NCBI GenBank assembly: GCA_002368155.1
Contig: AP018180.1
Location: 6,280,908 to 6,344,907, forward strand
Source: Nostoc carneum NIES-2107
Lineage (GTDB): Bacteria; Cyanobacteriota; Cyanobacteriia; Cyanobacteriales; Nostocaceae
Reading direction: 5' to 3'
Length of the DNA stretch: 64,000 nt
This document shows, in pieces, positions 18,477 to 27,253 of this stretch (position 1 is its first letter; each line of letters opens with the position of its first letter). Position numbers and translations under genes: made by a program. A model generated the notes under the pieces. It was not told the DNA's origin and searched no databases. It saw only the letters and a program-made list of their open reading frames with translations.

Positions 18477-19868
18477 ATGCGTGTTTGCGTCATTGGTACT
18501 GGTTACGTTGGTTTAGTTACAGGTGCTTGCTTGGCTCACATCGGTCACGATGTCATCTGTGTAGATAATAATGAAGAAAAAGTTAAATTAATGAAGTCTG
18601 GGCAGTCCCCAATTTTCGAGCCGGGACTCTCGGAAATTATGCAATCTGCAATTCAAGCTGGAAAAATTGAATTTACTACAGATTTGGCTGCAGGTGTAGC
18701 TCACGGAGAAATTCTCTTTATTGCAGTGGGAACACCACCTTTACCAAATGGTGAAAGTGATACACGTTACGTTGAGGCTGTAGCTCGTGGTATCGGCAGT
18801 CATCTCAATGGTGGTTATAAAGTAATCGTTAATAAATCTACAGTGCCCATTGGCTCAGGTGACTGGGTACGGATGATTGTTTTGGATGGCATTGCTGAAC
18901 GTCAAAAAACCCTAGTAGCAGCAGGTGGCGTTGCAACTGAAGATAAATTGCCAGAGATTGCATCTCATTTTGATGTAGTCAGCAATCCAGAGTTTTTACG
19001 TGAAGGTTCAGCGGTTTACGATACCTTCAACCCCGATCGCATTGTTCTAGGCGGTAACAGTCAAAGAGCAGTAGGCTTAATGAAAGACCTATATGCTCCA
19101 ATTGTGGAGCGGCAGTTTGCTGAGGATAAATCTTTACCACAAGTACCTGTGCTGGTAACAGATCTAAGTTCAGCAGAAATGATTAAATACGCTGCTAATG
19201 CTTTTTTAGCAACCAAAATTAGTTTTATTAACGAAGTTGCTAACATTTGCGATCGCGTTGGTGCTGATGTTACCCAAGTAGCAAAAGGTATCGGTTTAGA
19301 CTCCCGGATTGGTAACAAGTTTTTACAAGCTGGTATTGGTTGGGGTGGCTCTTGTTTCCCTAAAGATGTAGCCGCTCTCATTCATACTGCTGATGACTAT
19401 GGTTATGAAGCACAATTACTCAAATCAGCCGTTAGCGTCAACGAACGCCAACGGCTGATTGCTTTAGAGAAACTGCAACAAGTCCTCAAAATCCTCAAAG
19501 GTAAAACAGTAGGTTTACTTGGTCTTACCTTTAAGCCAGATACCGACGATTTACGCGACGCACCAGCACTCAACTTAATTGAGCAGCTGAACCGACTGGG
19601 AGCCAAAGTTAAAGCTTACGACCCCATTGTTTCCCAAACAGGTCTACGTCATGGGCTTTCTGGCGTACTAGTCGAAACTGATGCTGAAAGACTAGCCGAC
19701 GGTTGCGATGCTTTAGTACTTGTGACTGAATGGCAGCAATTTAGCCATCTAGACTATGTGAAAATGGCTCAACTGATGAGTCATCCTGTAATTATCGATG
19801 GACGTAACTTCCTTGACCCAGAAACAATGGTCAGAGCCGGTTTCCAATATGTAGGTGTTGGAAGATAG
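18477..19868 (+). CDS. ugd: UDP-glucose 6-dehydrogenase
   Basis: 463 residues. GTGYVGLVTGACLA (7-20) binds NAD+; the catalytic cysteine is Cys293 in GWGGSCFPKD; the C-terminal UDP-binding domain begins near 330 with GLTFKPDTDDLRDAP. The enzyme oxidises UDP-glucose to UDP-glucuronate. A good ribosome site (CGAGGAG) precedes ATG 18477. It follows uxs by 150 bases and ends in a strong terminator, consistent with a two-gene unit. Confidence 0.95.
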   Translation: MRVCVIGTGYVGLVTGACLAHIGHDVICVDNNEEKVKLMKSGQSPIFEPGLSEIMQSAIQAGKIEFTTDLAAGVAHGEILFIAVGTPPLPNGESDTRYVEAVARGIGSHLNGGYKVIVNKSTVPIGSGDWVRMIVLDGIAERQKTLVAAGGVATEDKLPEIASHFDVVSNPEFLREGSAVYDTFNPDRIVLGGNSQRAVGLMKDLYAPIVERQFAEDKSLPQVPVLVTDLSSAEMIKYAANAFLATKISFINEVANICDRVGADVTQVAKGIGLDSRIGNKFLQAGIGWGGSCFPKDVAALIHTADDYGYEAQLLKSAVSVNERQRLIALEKLQQVLKILKGKTVGLLGLTFKPDTDDLRDAPALNLIEQLNRLGAKVKAYDPIVSQTGLRHGLSGVLVETDAERLADGCDALVLVTEWQQFSHLDYVKMAQLMSHPVIIDGRNFLDPETMVRAGFQYVGVGR

Positions 19869-19894
19869 AAGATAAAAAATAAAAATTAAATCTT

Positions 19895-19940
19895 ACACAA
19901 AAAATGCAGAGCTAATAACAAGCCTCTGCATTTTTTGTGT
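19895..19940 (+). terminator. Strong intrinsic terminator after ugd
   Basis: A perfect 17-bp stem (19895-19911 with 19924-19940) encloses a 12-base loop. The core ATGCAGAG/CTCTGCAT is flanked by an A-run and T-run of six, so it can terminate transcription from either side. Confidence 0.9.
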
Positions 19941-20309
19941 GGCTATGATGTTATACAAATTTACGTCTCATGCGAAATTAGTGCGGAAAACCTTGTCATT
20001 TCGTAGATATTTGCCAAAGCCAGATTTTTCACAAGTCTTGAAATCCTTATGGGGGAAGAGGCGTTTTCCATCCACATGAGGCATAATTTTGGATTTTATA
20101 CCAATTTAAAAAAAGAATGTGGCAGATGGGTAGCTTGGATTATAGCTTGCTTACCCGTAGGGGTACGTAGTTAAACCCAAGATTTAGAGGATTTTTAAGC
20201 TTCAATCGAGGGACGAAACCCAACTCACATCTGTCATTAAATTTTATAGAATTGGCATAACCCTGGGTTATCGAACCTTGTTTGCTTTAACAACAGTAGT
20301 CTCTAGCCT
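19941..20309. other. Intergenic region downstream of ugd
   Basis: About 370 bp between the ugd terminator and the convergent DUF2993 gene. No ORF, RNA or repeat family was recognised. Confidence 0.4.
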
Positions 20310-21119
20310 CTAGCCCTTGCCCTGTTGCGAGGTATTAGGTATACGCTCAATCTCAGCATATCCACTGAAAATTAACTTTTGACCTTCAGTTTCTAGACGA
20401 TTCAGTCGCATTTTTACCCCATCCAGGTCAAAGCGATCCAAATCGACCATATTATCTAAAATTTCCACCAGTGCTATGCTCAAAGTTCGCGATATTTCCC
20501 TTTGTGCTTCTGGTACCAGGTCAAGGTCAAATTGAGGATCTTTGAAGGAAACTCGTCGCCGCCGTTCCACAGCCAAGCTGACAGTCATATTTAGCGGTAC
20601 GAGTTCGCCATTATCTAAATCTGCTTTTGCTAAAATTCGCAGGCGATTCTCTGGTAACAGTTGTACCTGAATCTCTGGGAAAGACACTGGTTTACCCCCA
20701 GATAACGCCGTTAAGCTAGGGACAGTCAGGTTGACTAAACGTTTTTTAACCAGTTCGGCATTAAAAGCTTGATTAATACCTGCTTCTGATAATATTACTT
20801 GGGCGATTGCCTGGGTAGGTTGCTTAAGAGTTAATTTACCGCTTAAAACTGAGCCAAAGTCAATGGCAACTGCATCCGTTTCAAAAGACATCTCCTCGAC
20901 TGCGAAATCTCTCCGGATGACTAAGCCACGGCCACTCATTTTGAAACTATCAATGCTGCCTTGCAACAGTTTGCTGGAGGGATAGCAGCGCACAAAGACT
21001 TCTACTGACTCGCTTTGGGTAAACAGGTGGCGAATCGTTTGGCTAGCGACTGTGTTGAGCATTCGCTCTCCCCAGTCTGTGCCTTTAGAATCTGTTAAAC
21101 CAGTAAGTCCGCCGAACAT
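20310..21119 (-). CDS. DUF2993 (LmeA-like) lipid-binding family protein
   Basis: 269 residues from ATG 21119; the longer frame begins at a TTG 20 codons upstream and is less likely. The order GERMLNTVASQTIRHLFTQS, ESVEVFVRCYPSSKLLQG, then SFKMSGRGLVIRRDFAVEEM is typical of cyanobacterial DUF2993 proteins. The family includes mycobacterial LmeA, a periplasmic phosphatidylinositol-binding protein. Here no signal peptide is present at the N terminus. Role unknown; lipid binding is inference from the family. Confidence 0.8.
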   Translation of the reverse strand: MFGGLTGLTDSKGTDWGERMLNTVASQTIRHLFTQSESVEVFVRCYPSSKLLQGSIDSFKMSGRGLVIRRDFAVEEMSFETDAVAIDFGSVLSGKLTLKQPTQAIAQVILSEAGINQAFNAELVKKRLVNLTVPSLTALSGGKPVSFPEIQVQLLPENRLRILAKADLDNGELVPLNMTVSLAVERRRRVSFKDPQFDLDLVPEAQREISRTLSIALVEILDNMVDLDRFDLDGVKMRLNRLETEGQKLIFSGYAEIERIPNTSQQGKG

Positions 21120-21179
21120 GAGTTTTGGCTCTCTAGAAGTTCTTTGTACTTTTGTAACAAACTGTGAAGAATACAGCAA

Positions 21180-21490
21180 GCGATCCCCTGATAAATTGTG
21201 CTGATGGGCAGGAGCAGAATAACTAATGGTCAGCAGCTAAATGTATTAGATATTACTAAATTTTCTGCGAAATGGAGATTTTTATGACACGAGATGGAGT
21301 ACAAGTGTAATTTTAGCGGTCTGATACATCTTAAAATCCTGTATTAATTAAATTTAACTGATGATGCTGGCAATAAAATAAGTTTTTATTAATGCATCAA
21401 ATTAGTTTTTTTAGACCACTATTATAAGAAATAGTAATACTCATAGGCGCTGGCTGAGTATCTATAGTGAAATTTGCAGGTTATATTCAA
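21180..21490. other. Intergenic region between DUF2993 and GNAT genes
   Basis: About 310 bp, A+T-rich. It holds the DUF2993 promoter and the end of the GNAT transcript. A GTA-N8-TAC match at 21243-21256 resembles an NtcA site but is judged a chance match. Confidence 0.35.
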
Positions 21491-21916
21491 CTAAATTTCT
21501 TTCTTTAAAAAATATCGTTGATGTCCTGGTGGAAAGTTCTCTAGAACACCAAACTTCTGGTAGCCAAGGCGTTCATAAAAACCAAGAGATTGAAAACTGA
21601 ATGTATCGAGGTAGGCGTAATTACAACCACGCCGTTTAGCAACTTCCTCTGCTTTCAGTATGAGTTGTTTCCCATATCCTTGACCTCGCAGCATTTCCGC
21701 TACCCACAGGTGAGAGATAAACAGCCATCCCCATTGTGTTTTACCAACTAAACCCCCCAAAATTTCGTTTTTATTGTCTCGAATCAAGACAGCTAGAGGT
21801 TGGTATACATCTTTTTCTATTAGGCGATCGTTGTTATATTCAACCAGCTTGTTAATAACAGTACGAATATCTTCTGGCTTAGGATAATCCTCAACTGTAA
21901 ATTTTAGTTCTGCCAT
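21491..21916 (-). CDS. GNAT-family N-acetyltransferase
   Basis: 141 residues forming a single GNAT domain. LWVAEMLRGQGYGKQLILKA contains the acetyl-CoA pyrophosphate-binding motif A (RGQGYG), followed by the GCNYAYLDTFSFQSLGFYER motif B block. The acceptor substrate is unknown. Its start at 21916 is 318 bp from the divergent agrE start. Confidence 0.85.
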   Translation of the reverse strand: MAELKFTVEDYPKPEDIRTVINKLVEYNNDRLIEKDVYQPLAVLIRDNKNEILGGLVGKTQWGWLFISHLWVAEMLRGQGYGKQLILKAEEVAKRRGCNYAYLDTFSFQSLGFYERLGYQKFGVLENFPPGHQRYFLKKEI

Positions 21917-22162
21917 CTTAATTTCACAAAACTAAATATCACTAAATAAATTACTTTATCAATTCTCTATAGCATTACTATATCTTTACGAAATTTCGAT
22001 CCAGCTGATGCTGAGTTACTAGAACCAAATAACGCTACAATTACACAGCATTGATATCTTGCTCTTAGTACTTTTACCGCAGTGTATCCCCTAGGATAAT
22101 ACAATAGAAGCACAATTATGTGCTGTCTTAAACTAGCAGAATAAAGACGTTTCGTAGCAAAT

Positions 22163-22193
22163 TTGACAAAATGATACAGTGATACTCTGTATC
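22163..22193 (+). promoter_or_regulatory. Possible agrE promoter with operator-like palindrome
   Basis: TTGACA at 22163-22168 is a perfect -35 hexamer. A GATACAG/CTGTATC inverted repeat (22173-22179 and 22187-22193) occupies the spacer and the place where a weak -10 (TCTGTA) would fall, 41-61 bases before the ATG. A repressor-type operator is inference. Confidence 0.3.
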
Positions 22194-22233
22194 TAATAAG
22201 GCTTGTAGCATCTCAACGCTTGTAATATTTTTT

Positions 22234-24345
22234 ATGACTTCCCCGATTCGCTTTTTGATGTGTGCTCCTGACCACTACGATGTGGACTATGTGATTAATC
22301 CCTGGATGGAAGGGAACATTCACAAATCATCGCGCGATCGCGCTGTGGAACAGTGGCAAAAACTCTACCATGTCTTGAAAGAACACGCTGTTGTCGATTT
22401 AGTAACACCAGAAAAAGGCTGGCCTGATATGGTATTTACCGCCAACGCTGGCTTAGTGTTGGGGGATAATGTAGTTCTGAGTCGCTTTTTACACAAAGAA
22501 CGTCAGGGAGAAGAGCCTTACTTCCAAAAATGGTTTGAAGCTAACGGTTACACAGTGCATGTATTACCTAAAGACTTGCCCTTTGAAGGCGCAGGGGATG
22601 CACTTTTAGACCGGGAAGGACGCTGGTTATGGGCGGGTTACGGCTTCCGTTCAGAATTAGATTCTCACCCCTACTTAGCGAAGTGGTTGGATATTGAAGT
22701 ATTATCCCTACGGCTAATTGATGAGCGTTTTTATCATTTAGATACCTGCTTCTGTCCCTTAGCCAACGGTTATTTACTTTATTATCCTGGTGCGTTTGAT
22801 TCCTACTCCAACCGCCTAATTGAAATGCGAGTAGCAGCAGAAAAGCGCATCGCTATTGAAGAAGCTGACGCGGTGAATTTCGCCTGTAATGCGGTGAATG
22901 TGGACAGCATCGTGATCATGAACAAGGCGAGTGATGCTTTGAAAGCACGCCTAACAAATGTAGGCTTCCAAATCATTGAAACACCGCTAAAAGAATTTCT
23001 CAAAGCTGGTGGTGCGGCGAAATGTCTCACCCTGCGAGTCACAGAACCAGTGAGAGATGAAGTTCATGCGAATGTTTCTGTAGAAAGTCGGATTATTCGC
23101 CTAGAAGGTCACTTGCTAGATTCTGGCTTAATTAACCGCGCTTTGGACTTAATTGTCGATACAGGTGGAAGCTTCCAAGTATTGAATTTCAACTTGGGTG
23201 AACAGCGCCAAAGTACCTCAGCAGCCGAAGTGAAAGTGTCAGCACCATCCCATGACGTGATGGAAGAGATTATTTCTCAGCTGATTGATTTAGGTGCTGT
23301 AGATTTACCTCAAGACGAACGAGATGCCAAACTAGAACCAGTTGTGCAAGTAGGTGTAGCACCCGATGATTTCTATGTGAGTACAATTTATCCCACCGAA
23401 GTGCGGATTCATGGTGAGTGGGTAAAGGTACAAAATCAGCGCATGGATGGCGCGATCGCCATTACTCAATCTGCAAGTGGGTATGTTGCAAAGTGTAAAA
23501 TATTACGCGATTTAGAGGTGGGCGAACAAGTCGTAGTTGATGTCCAAGGTATTCGCACCATCCGCAAAACAGAATCCCGGGAACAGCGCAATGCTCAAGA
23601 ATTTAGCTTTATGTCCGCCGGGGTTTCCAGCGAACGCCGTGTGGAATTAGTTGTAGAGCAAGTAGCTTGGGAATTACGTAAAATTCGGGATGCTGGCGGT
23701 AAAGTAGTTGTCACTGCTGGCCCTGTGGTGATTCATACTGGCGGTGGCGAACATCTATCACGGCTAATTCGGGAAGGCTACGTCCAAGCACTGTTGGGTG
23801 GAAATGCGATCGCAGTCCATGACATTGAGCAAAATATCATGGGTACTTCCCTCGGCGTTGATATGAAGCGGGGTGTCGCCGTTCGAGGTGGACACCGTCA
23901 TCACTTGAAAGTTATTAATAGCGTTCGCCGCTATGGAAGCATTGCTAAAGCTGTAGAGGCGGGTGCAATTAAGAGTGGCGTAATGTATGAATGTGTACAA
24001 AATCATGTACCGTTTGTACTCGCCGGTTCAATCAGGGATGATGGGCCTTTACCTGATACCCAAATGGATTTGATTAAAGCACAGCAAGAATACGCCAAAC
24101 ACCTGGAAGGTGCGGAAATGATTTTGATGCTGTCTAGTATGCTGCACTCTATTGGTGTAGGTAACATGACACCCGCGGGTGTGAAAATGGTCTGTGTGGA
24201 TATTAATCCAGCTGTGGTCACCAAGTTAAGCGATCGCGGTTCTATAGAATCTGTAGGTGTGGTAACAGATGTAGGATTATTCCTCAGCCTCTTAACCCAG
24301 CAGCTTGATAAGTTGACAAGTCCTTATCGAGCAGTGGTAGGTTAA
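22234..24345 (+). CDS. agrE: AgrE: arginine dihydrolase (ArgZ domain) fused to ornithine cyclodeaminase-type domain
   Basis: 703 residues, full length for this family. The N-terminal domain (about 1-285) is an amidinotransferase-fold arginine dihydrolase that converts arginine to ornithine, CO2 and ammonia. Putative catalytic residues are in place: Asn71 (FTANAG), His168 (YHLDTC) and nucleophile Cys264 (GGAAKCLTL). The C-terminal part is the LOR/SDH bifunctional conserved domain, which in Anabaena AgrE yields proline from ornithine. The pathway recovers nitrogen from cyanophycin-derived arginine. The gene is followed closely by DUF2085. Confidence 0.92.
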   Translation: MTSPIRFLMCAPDHYDVDYVINPWMEGNIHKSSRDRAVEQWQKLYHVLKEHAVVDLVTPEKGWPDMVFTANAGLVLGDNVVLSRFLHKERQGEEPYFQKWFEANGYTVHVLPKDLPFEGAGDALLDREGRWLWAGYGFRSELDSHPYLAKWLDIEVLSLRLIDERFYHLDTCFCPLANGYLLYYPGAFDSYSNRLIEMRVAAEKRIAIEEADAVNFACNAVNVDSIVIMNKASDALKARLTNVGFQIIETPLKEFLKAGGAAKCLTLRVTEPVRDEVHANVSVESRIIRLEGHLLDSGLINRALDLIVDTGGSFQVLNFNLGEQRQSTSAAEVKVSAPSHDVMEEIISQLIDLGAVDLPQDERDAKLEPVVQVGVAPDDFYVSTIYPTEVRIHGEWVKVQNQRMDGAIAITQSASGYVAKCKILRDLEVGEQVVVDVQGIRTIRKTESREQRNAQEFSFMSAGVSSERRVELVVEQVAWELRKIRDAGGKVVVTAGPVVIHTGGGEHLSRLIREGYVQALLGGNAIAVHDIEQNIMGTSLGVDMKRGVAVRGGHRHHLKVINSVRRYGSIAKAVEAGAIKSGVMYECVQNHVPFVLAGSIRDDGPLPDTQMDLIKAQQEYAKHLEGAEMILMLSSMLHSIGVGNMTPAGVKMVCVDINPAVVTKLSDRGSIESVGVVTDVGLFLSLLTQQLDKLTSPYRAVVG

Positions 24346-24375
24346 GAAAAACCTCACAAAAAACGAAGAAAGGGA

Positions 24376-24888
24376 ATGATGAGAGTAGCTTTCAACAGAG
24401 AGTTGCAAATTAATTGGGTCAGTGCTATCGCTGATTTTATGCTAGTGGGTATGGTAATCGGCCCGCTAGCTGCTCCCTTTCTTGCTGCCTCTGGGATATT
24501 TTTATTACCAGAAATTGCCAATATTATTTATTTCATGGGCGATCATGTTTGCCCGCAACCGGATATGGGGTTAGATTTAGCACCACCCTATATCATGGCT
24601 GTATGTATGCGTTGTTATGGCACCGTCACAGGTTTATTCATAACGCGCTTATTGTATGGTCTAACTGGCGGTAAAGGTTTTTACTGGTTAAGTCAGTATG
24701 GTTGGAGTGGTGTAGCTATAGCCAGCGTCTTGATGATGGCTTATCCTTTAGAATTAGCAGCGCAAGTTCTTGACTTGTGGAATTTTAATAATTATATTGT
24801 TACGCCCTTTGGGTTAATCACTGGTTTGGCGTGGGGATTATTTACCATGCCAATTTTGCACGGGCGACTTTCATCTGATGAAAACTGA
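24376..24888 (+). CDS. DUF2085 membrane protein
   Basis: 170 residues with about four hydrophobic helices. FMGDHVCPQPDMGLDLAPPY followed by the AVCMRCYGTVTGLF segment is the DUF2085 signature, with cysteines at the membrane interface (HVCPQ and CMRC) that could bind metal or form a disulfide. Function is unknown. It lies 30 bases after agrE and may be co-transcribed. ATG 24376 and ATG 24379 are both possible. Its 3' end overlaps the next small reading frame by 11 bases. Confidence 0.8.
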   Translation: MMRVAFNRELQINWVSAIADFMLVGMVIGPLAAPFLAASGIFLLPEIANIIYFMGDHVCPQPDMGLDLAPPYIMAVCMRCYGTVTGLFITRLLYGLTGGKGFYWLSQYGWSGVAIASVLMMAYPLELAAQVLDLWNFNNYIVTPFGLITGLAWGLFTMPILHGRLSSDEN

Positions 24889-25039
24889 CTCTATTTTTTA
24901 TCAATTATTTCAAAACTTCCCAGAAGTTTTATTAGAAACTGTACCTCGGTTGTTGGCTTTGGGATTAACAGTAGAAAAGGTAGCTGAAGTTTTGGGTTTA
25001 TCGCTTGAGCAGGTACAACAAGTAGCTACTAAGCAATAG
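24878..25039 (+). pseudogene. Miniature, internally deleted Rpn-family (DUF2887-type) nuclease gene
   Basis: A 53-codon frame too short for many gene callers. Its first 20 residues (MKTDSIFYQLFQNFPEVLLE) match the start of cyanobacterial Rpn/PD-(D/E)XK 'putative transposase' proteins. Its last 30 (LLALGLTVEKVAEVLGLSLE and on to the stop) match their C-terminal 'LGLxxExVAxxLxL' helix-turn-helix-like tail. The whole nuclease core of some 200 residues is missing without loss of frame. It is either a deletion relic or a tiny expressed peptide; it begins inside the 3' end of the DUF2085 gene. Confidence 0.6.
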
Positions 25040-25099
25040 TTCTAATTTTTGATCATTTTGCATATTGAGCAGAGGCATCAAGCGAATTTTATACAAAAT

Positions 25100-25537
25100 T
25101 TATGGCAAGCCAAAAAACTTAGTAATTAAAGGCAATAATTTGCTGCACTCTTCAACTAGCTTTGCTGTTGTAGGCAAGTCAGCAATTGTTCCTTTGAGGA
25201 ATTTGAGTGCCGTTTTTGCTATTTTCTGCATGGCTCCATCTTCTGGCTTTTTACCTGCTTCCGCAATCGCTTTCACTTGTTCCAATGCTTCTGCTTTGTC
25301 TTCATCACTTAGGGTAGTATCAGTCTCAATGGCAGCTTGCAGTTGGGTTAGTAGTTCCTTAATCCCTGCTTTGTCTGGTTCAGGAGAGTCAGGTAACTGA
25401 TTAATAGTATTTGTTACATTGCCAGTAATCGCACCAATGGCTACACCTGTCATCGATGAATTTTCACCCACAGCAGCAACACCACTGATATCACCTTGAG
25501 CGCCACTGATGCTGATATTACCTTTACTTTGGGACAT
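25100..25537 (-). CDS. Possible nested in-frame product: C-terminal 145 residues of the pentapeptide protein
   Basis: Met573 of the pentapeptide protein (codon 25535-25537) is preceded by AAGGAG with 8 bases of spacing, an ideal Shine-Dalgarno, inside coding sequence where none is needed. Initiation here would release a 145-residue protein starting MSQSKGNISISGAQGD and containing only the Gly/Ser-rich segment and the helical end. The upstream residues NQGEFF read like the junction of a gene fused to a formerly separate neighbour. Whether the site is used cannot be told from sequence. Confidence 0.4.
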   Translation of the reverse strand: MSQSKGNISISGAQGDISGVAAVGENSSMTGVAIGAITGNVTNTINQLPDSPEPDKAGIKELLTQLQAAIETDTTLSDEDKAEALEQVKAIAEAGKKPEDGAMQKIAKTALKFLKGTIADLPTTAKLVEECSKLLPLITKFFGLP

Positions 25538-27253
25538 AAAAAATTCTCCTTGATTTTGATATGTTTCTACATAAAATTTAGGTTGATGAATGGCATTTTC
25601 TATTAGCTTTTCTAAACTTTGAATCCGCTCATCTTTTTCTTGTATTCCTAAAAGCAGTGCTTGAACATCACTATAAGATAAAGATTGAATTTCAGTATAT
25701 TTATTAAAATATTCTTTATAAAGTTCAGAGCGATTTGCATTACCTGAAACTTTAGCTTGCAGCCGAATTTTATCTTGACCTCTGCCCTCTAATGCTACAA
25801 TTTCTAATTCTGCTTCTGGATGATTTTCAGCGAGTTGTGTAACAGCGATCGCCGCAGCAGTTGGATCAATTCCTTCATAGTGAAATAAGTCAAGGGTTTT
25901 AAATTTACTTGCTACCTGACGCGGATCGACATTTTGAGTTTGGTACAAATCAAGAGTCTTAATAATTGGGGTAATAAAGTCGGCAAAGTCTCCCACTTTA
26001 AAAGTTTCCTGTCGATTATCAGGTTTACGACAAGGATCTGGATCATTTTTGGTTGGCAGTTGCATATAGATGTACTTGCATTTTATCCCTTCTAGTTTGG
26101 TGTTTGTGGAAATGCCCCAATTTTCAATATAAGCTCCGGTTAAACAAGCCTCATTTAAGTTAGCTTGATATACCTGTGCTTGAACCAGCTTTGCACCTGA
26201 TAAATTGGCATTCTGTAAAGTGGTTTCACTCAAATCTGTACCGATAAAACTGGCATCTTGCAGATTAGCATTCTGAAGATTCAGTTCCCGGAGATTTAGA
26301 TGATCAAATTTCTGATCTCGACCATCTTTTTTAACTACCAAATCCCGTACCTTTGCATCTTCCAGATATGTGCCATCAAGGCGAGCTTGATCCAGATTTT
26401 GTGTCTTAAACCAGCAGGTGCGGGTGAGGGTGGCTTTTCTAAAGTCTACAGTTTTAAGGCTAGCTTGGGTAAAGTCGGCATCTGTTAAGTTAGCACCGCG
26501 AAAACTGGTTCCACTTTGGGCAACAATACTAATTGCTAATAAACGAATTAGTGAATATTTTTTGTCTCCAGTTATTGCTTGTGAACCGACATAAATACCG
26601 AGTGCGATCGCCAGCAACCCAATAACCCCAGAAGTAAGGTAAGCTGACACTTTCGATCGCACTCCCAGTAACGCACCAATTACAGCCCCAATTACAGCCA
26701 TTAATCCAGCTATCGGTACGGTTCTAGGCAAACCTATAACTCTAGCTATGGCTAGCGCTATTGCCATATTAGCCACGCCTGCGATTATCCCAGCTAAAGC
26801 TAGCGCTGTAAATTGTCCGCCAATTATCAATCCGGCTTCTTTATCTGGAAAAAATGCCAGTGCGGCAATTAGACAAGCAGCTACAACCTCAGCTAGTGTT
26901 GCCAGTGTCGCTCCTAACCCTTGCCAGACAATTATAATCAAAAAGATTGCTAAGGTGATTAAGGAAATAATTCCAAAATCAGAGGTATTATTAATCAACA
27001 AATCACTTATGAAAGCGCCACCATAGCTTGAAATTAATCCTGCAAATAATGACAGAATTAATGATAAGCTAACCAAGCTAATAACTCGGAAAGTTGGCAA
27101 ACCAGCTTTAGCATTATAGAAGTTAGCATCAACCAGAACAGCATTACTGAAGTTTGCACCTCGAATATCAGCATAGCTGAAATTAGCTCCTGCAAGGTTT
27201 TGACCTTGGAAGTCTTTGCCCTTTAAATTACTACGCTGATATTCATCTGCCAT
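25100..27253 (-). CDS. Membrane pentapeptide-repeat protein with conserved C-terminal module
   Basis: 717 residues. Order: a short pentapeptide-repeat block (about 8-50, ANFSYADIRGANF), six or so membrane helices (about 56-245), a second pentapeptide block (about 250-395, A(N/D)LxxA patterns), a soluble alpha/beta region (about 430-530), a charged helix near 540-560, then from Met573 a Gly/Ser-rich beta segment (GNISISGAQGDISGVAAVGE) and a helical end (LTQLQAAIETDTTLSDEDKA to the stop). Function unknown; it looks like a membrane-anchored scaffold. Its start overlaps the end of the HEAT gene by 11 bases, implying translational coupling. Confidence 0.82.
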   Translation of the reverse strand: MADEYQRSNLKGKDFQGQNLAGANFSYADIRGANFSNAVLVDANFYNAKAGLPTFRVISLVSLSLILSLFAGLISSYGGAFISDLLINNTSDFGIISLITLAIFLIIIVWQGLGATLATLAEVVAACLIAALAFFPDKEAGLIIGGQFTALALAGIIAGVANMAIALAIARVIGLPRTVPIAGLMAVIGAVIGALLGVRSKVSAYLTSGVIGLLAIALGIYVGSQAITGDKKYSLIRLLAISIVAQSGTSFRGANLTDADFTQASLKTVDFRKATLTRTCWFKTQNLDQARLDGTYLEDAKVRDLVVKKDGRDQKFDHLNLRELNLQNANLQDASFIGTDLSETTLQNANLSGAKLVQAQVYQANLNEACLTGAYIENWGISTNTKLEGIKCKYIYMQLPTKNDPDPCRKPDNRQETFKVGDFADFITPIIKTLDLYQTQNVDPRQVASKFKTLDLFHYEGIDPTAAAIAVTQLAENHPEAELEIVALEGRGQDKIRLQAKVSGNANRSELYKEYFNKYTEIQSLSYSDVQALLLGIQEKDERIQSLEKLIENAIHQPKFYVETYQNQGEFFMSQSKGNISISGAQGDISGVAAVGENSSMTGVAIGAITGNVTNTINQLPDSPEPDKAGIKELLTQLQAAIETDTTLSDEDKAEALEQVKAIAEAGKKPEDGAMQKIAKTALKFLKGTIADLPTTAKLVEECSKLLPLITKFFGLP

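Noticed and set aside
21243-21256. GTA-N8-TAC match resembling an NtcA box
   Set aside because: Only the short core matches, which is expected by chance every few kilobases in A+T-rich sequence; the adjacent DUF2993 gene gives no reason for nitrogen control.
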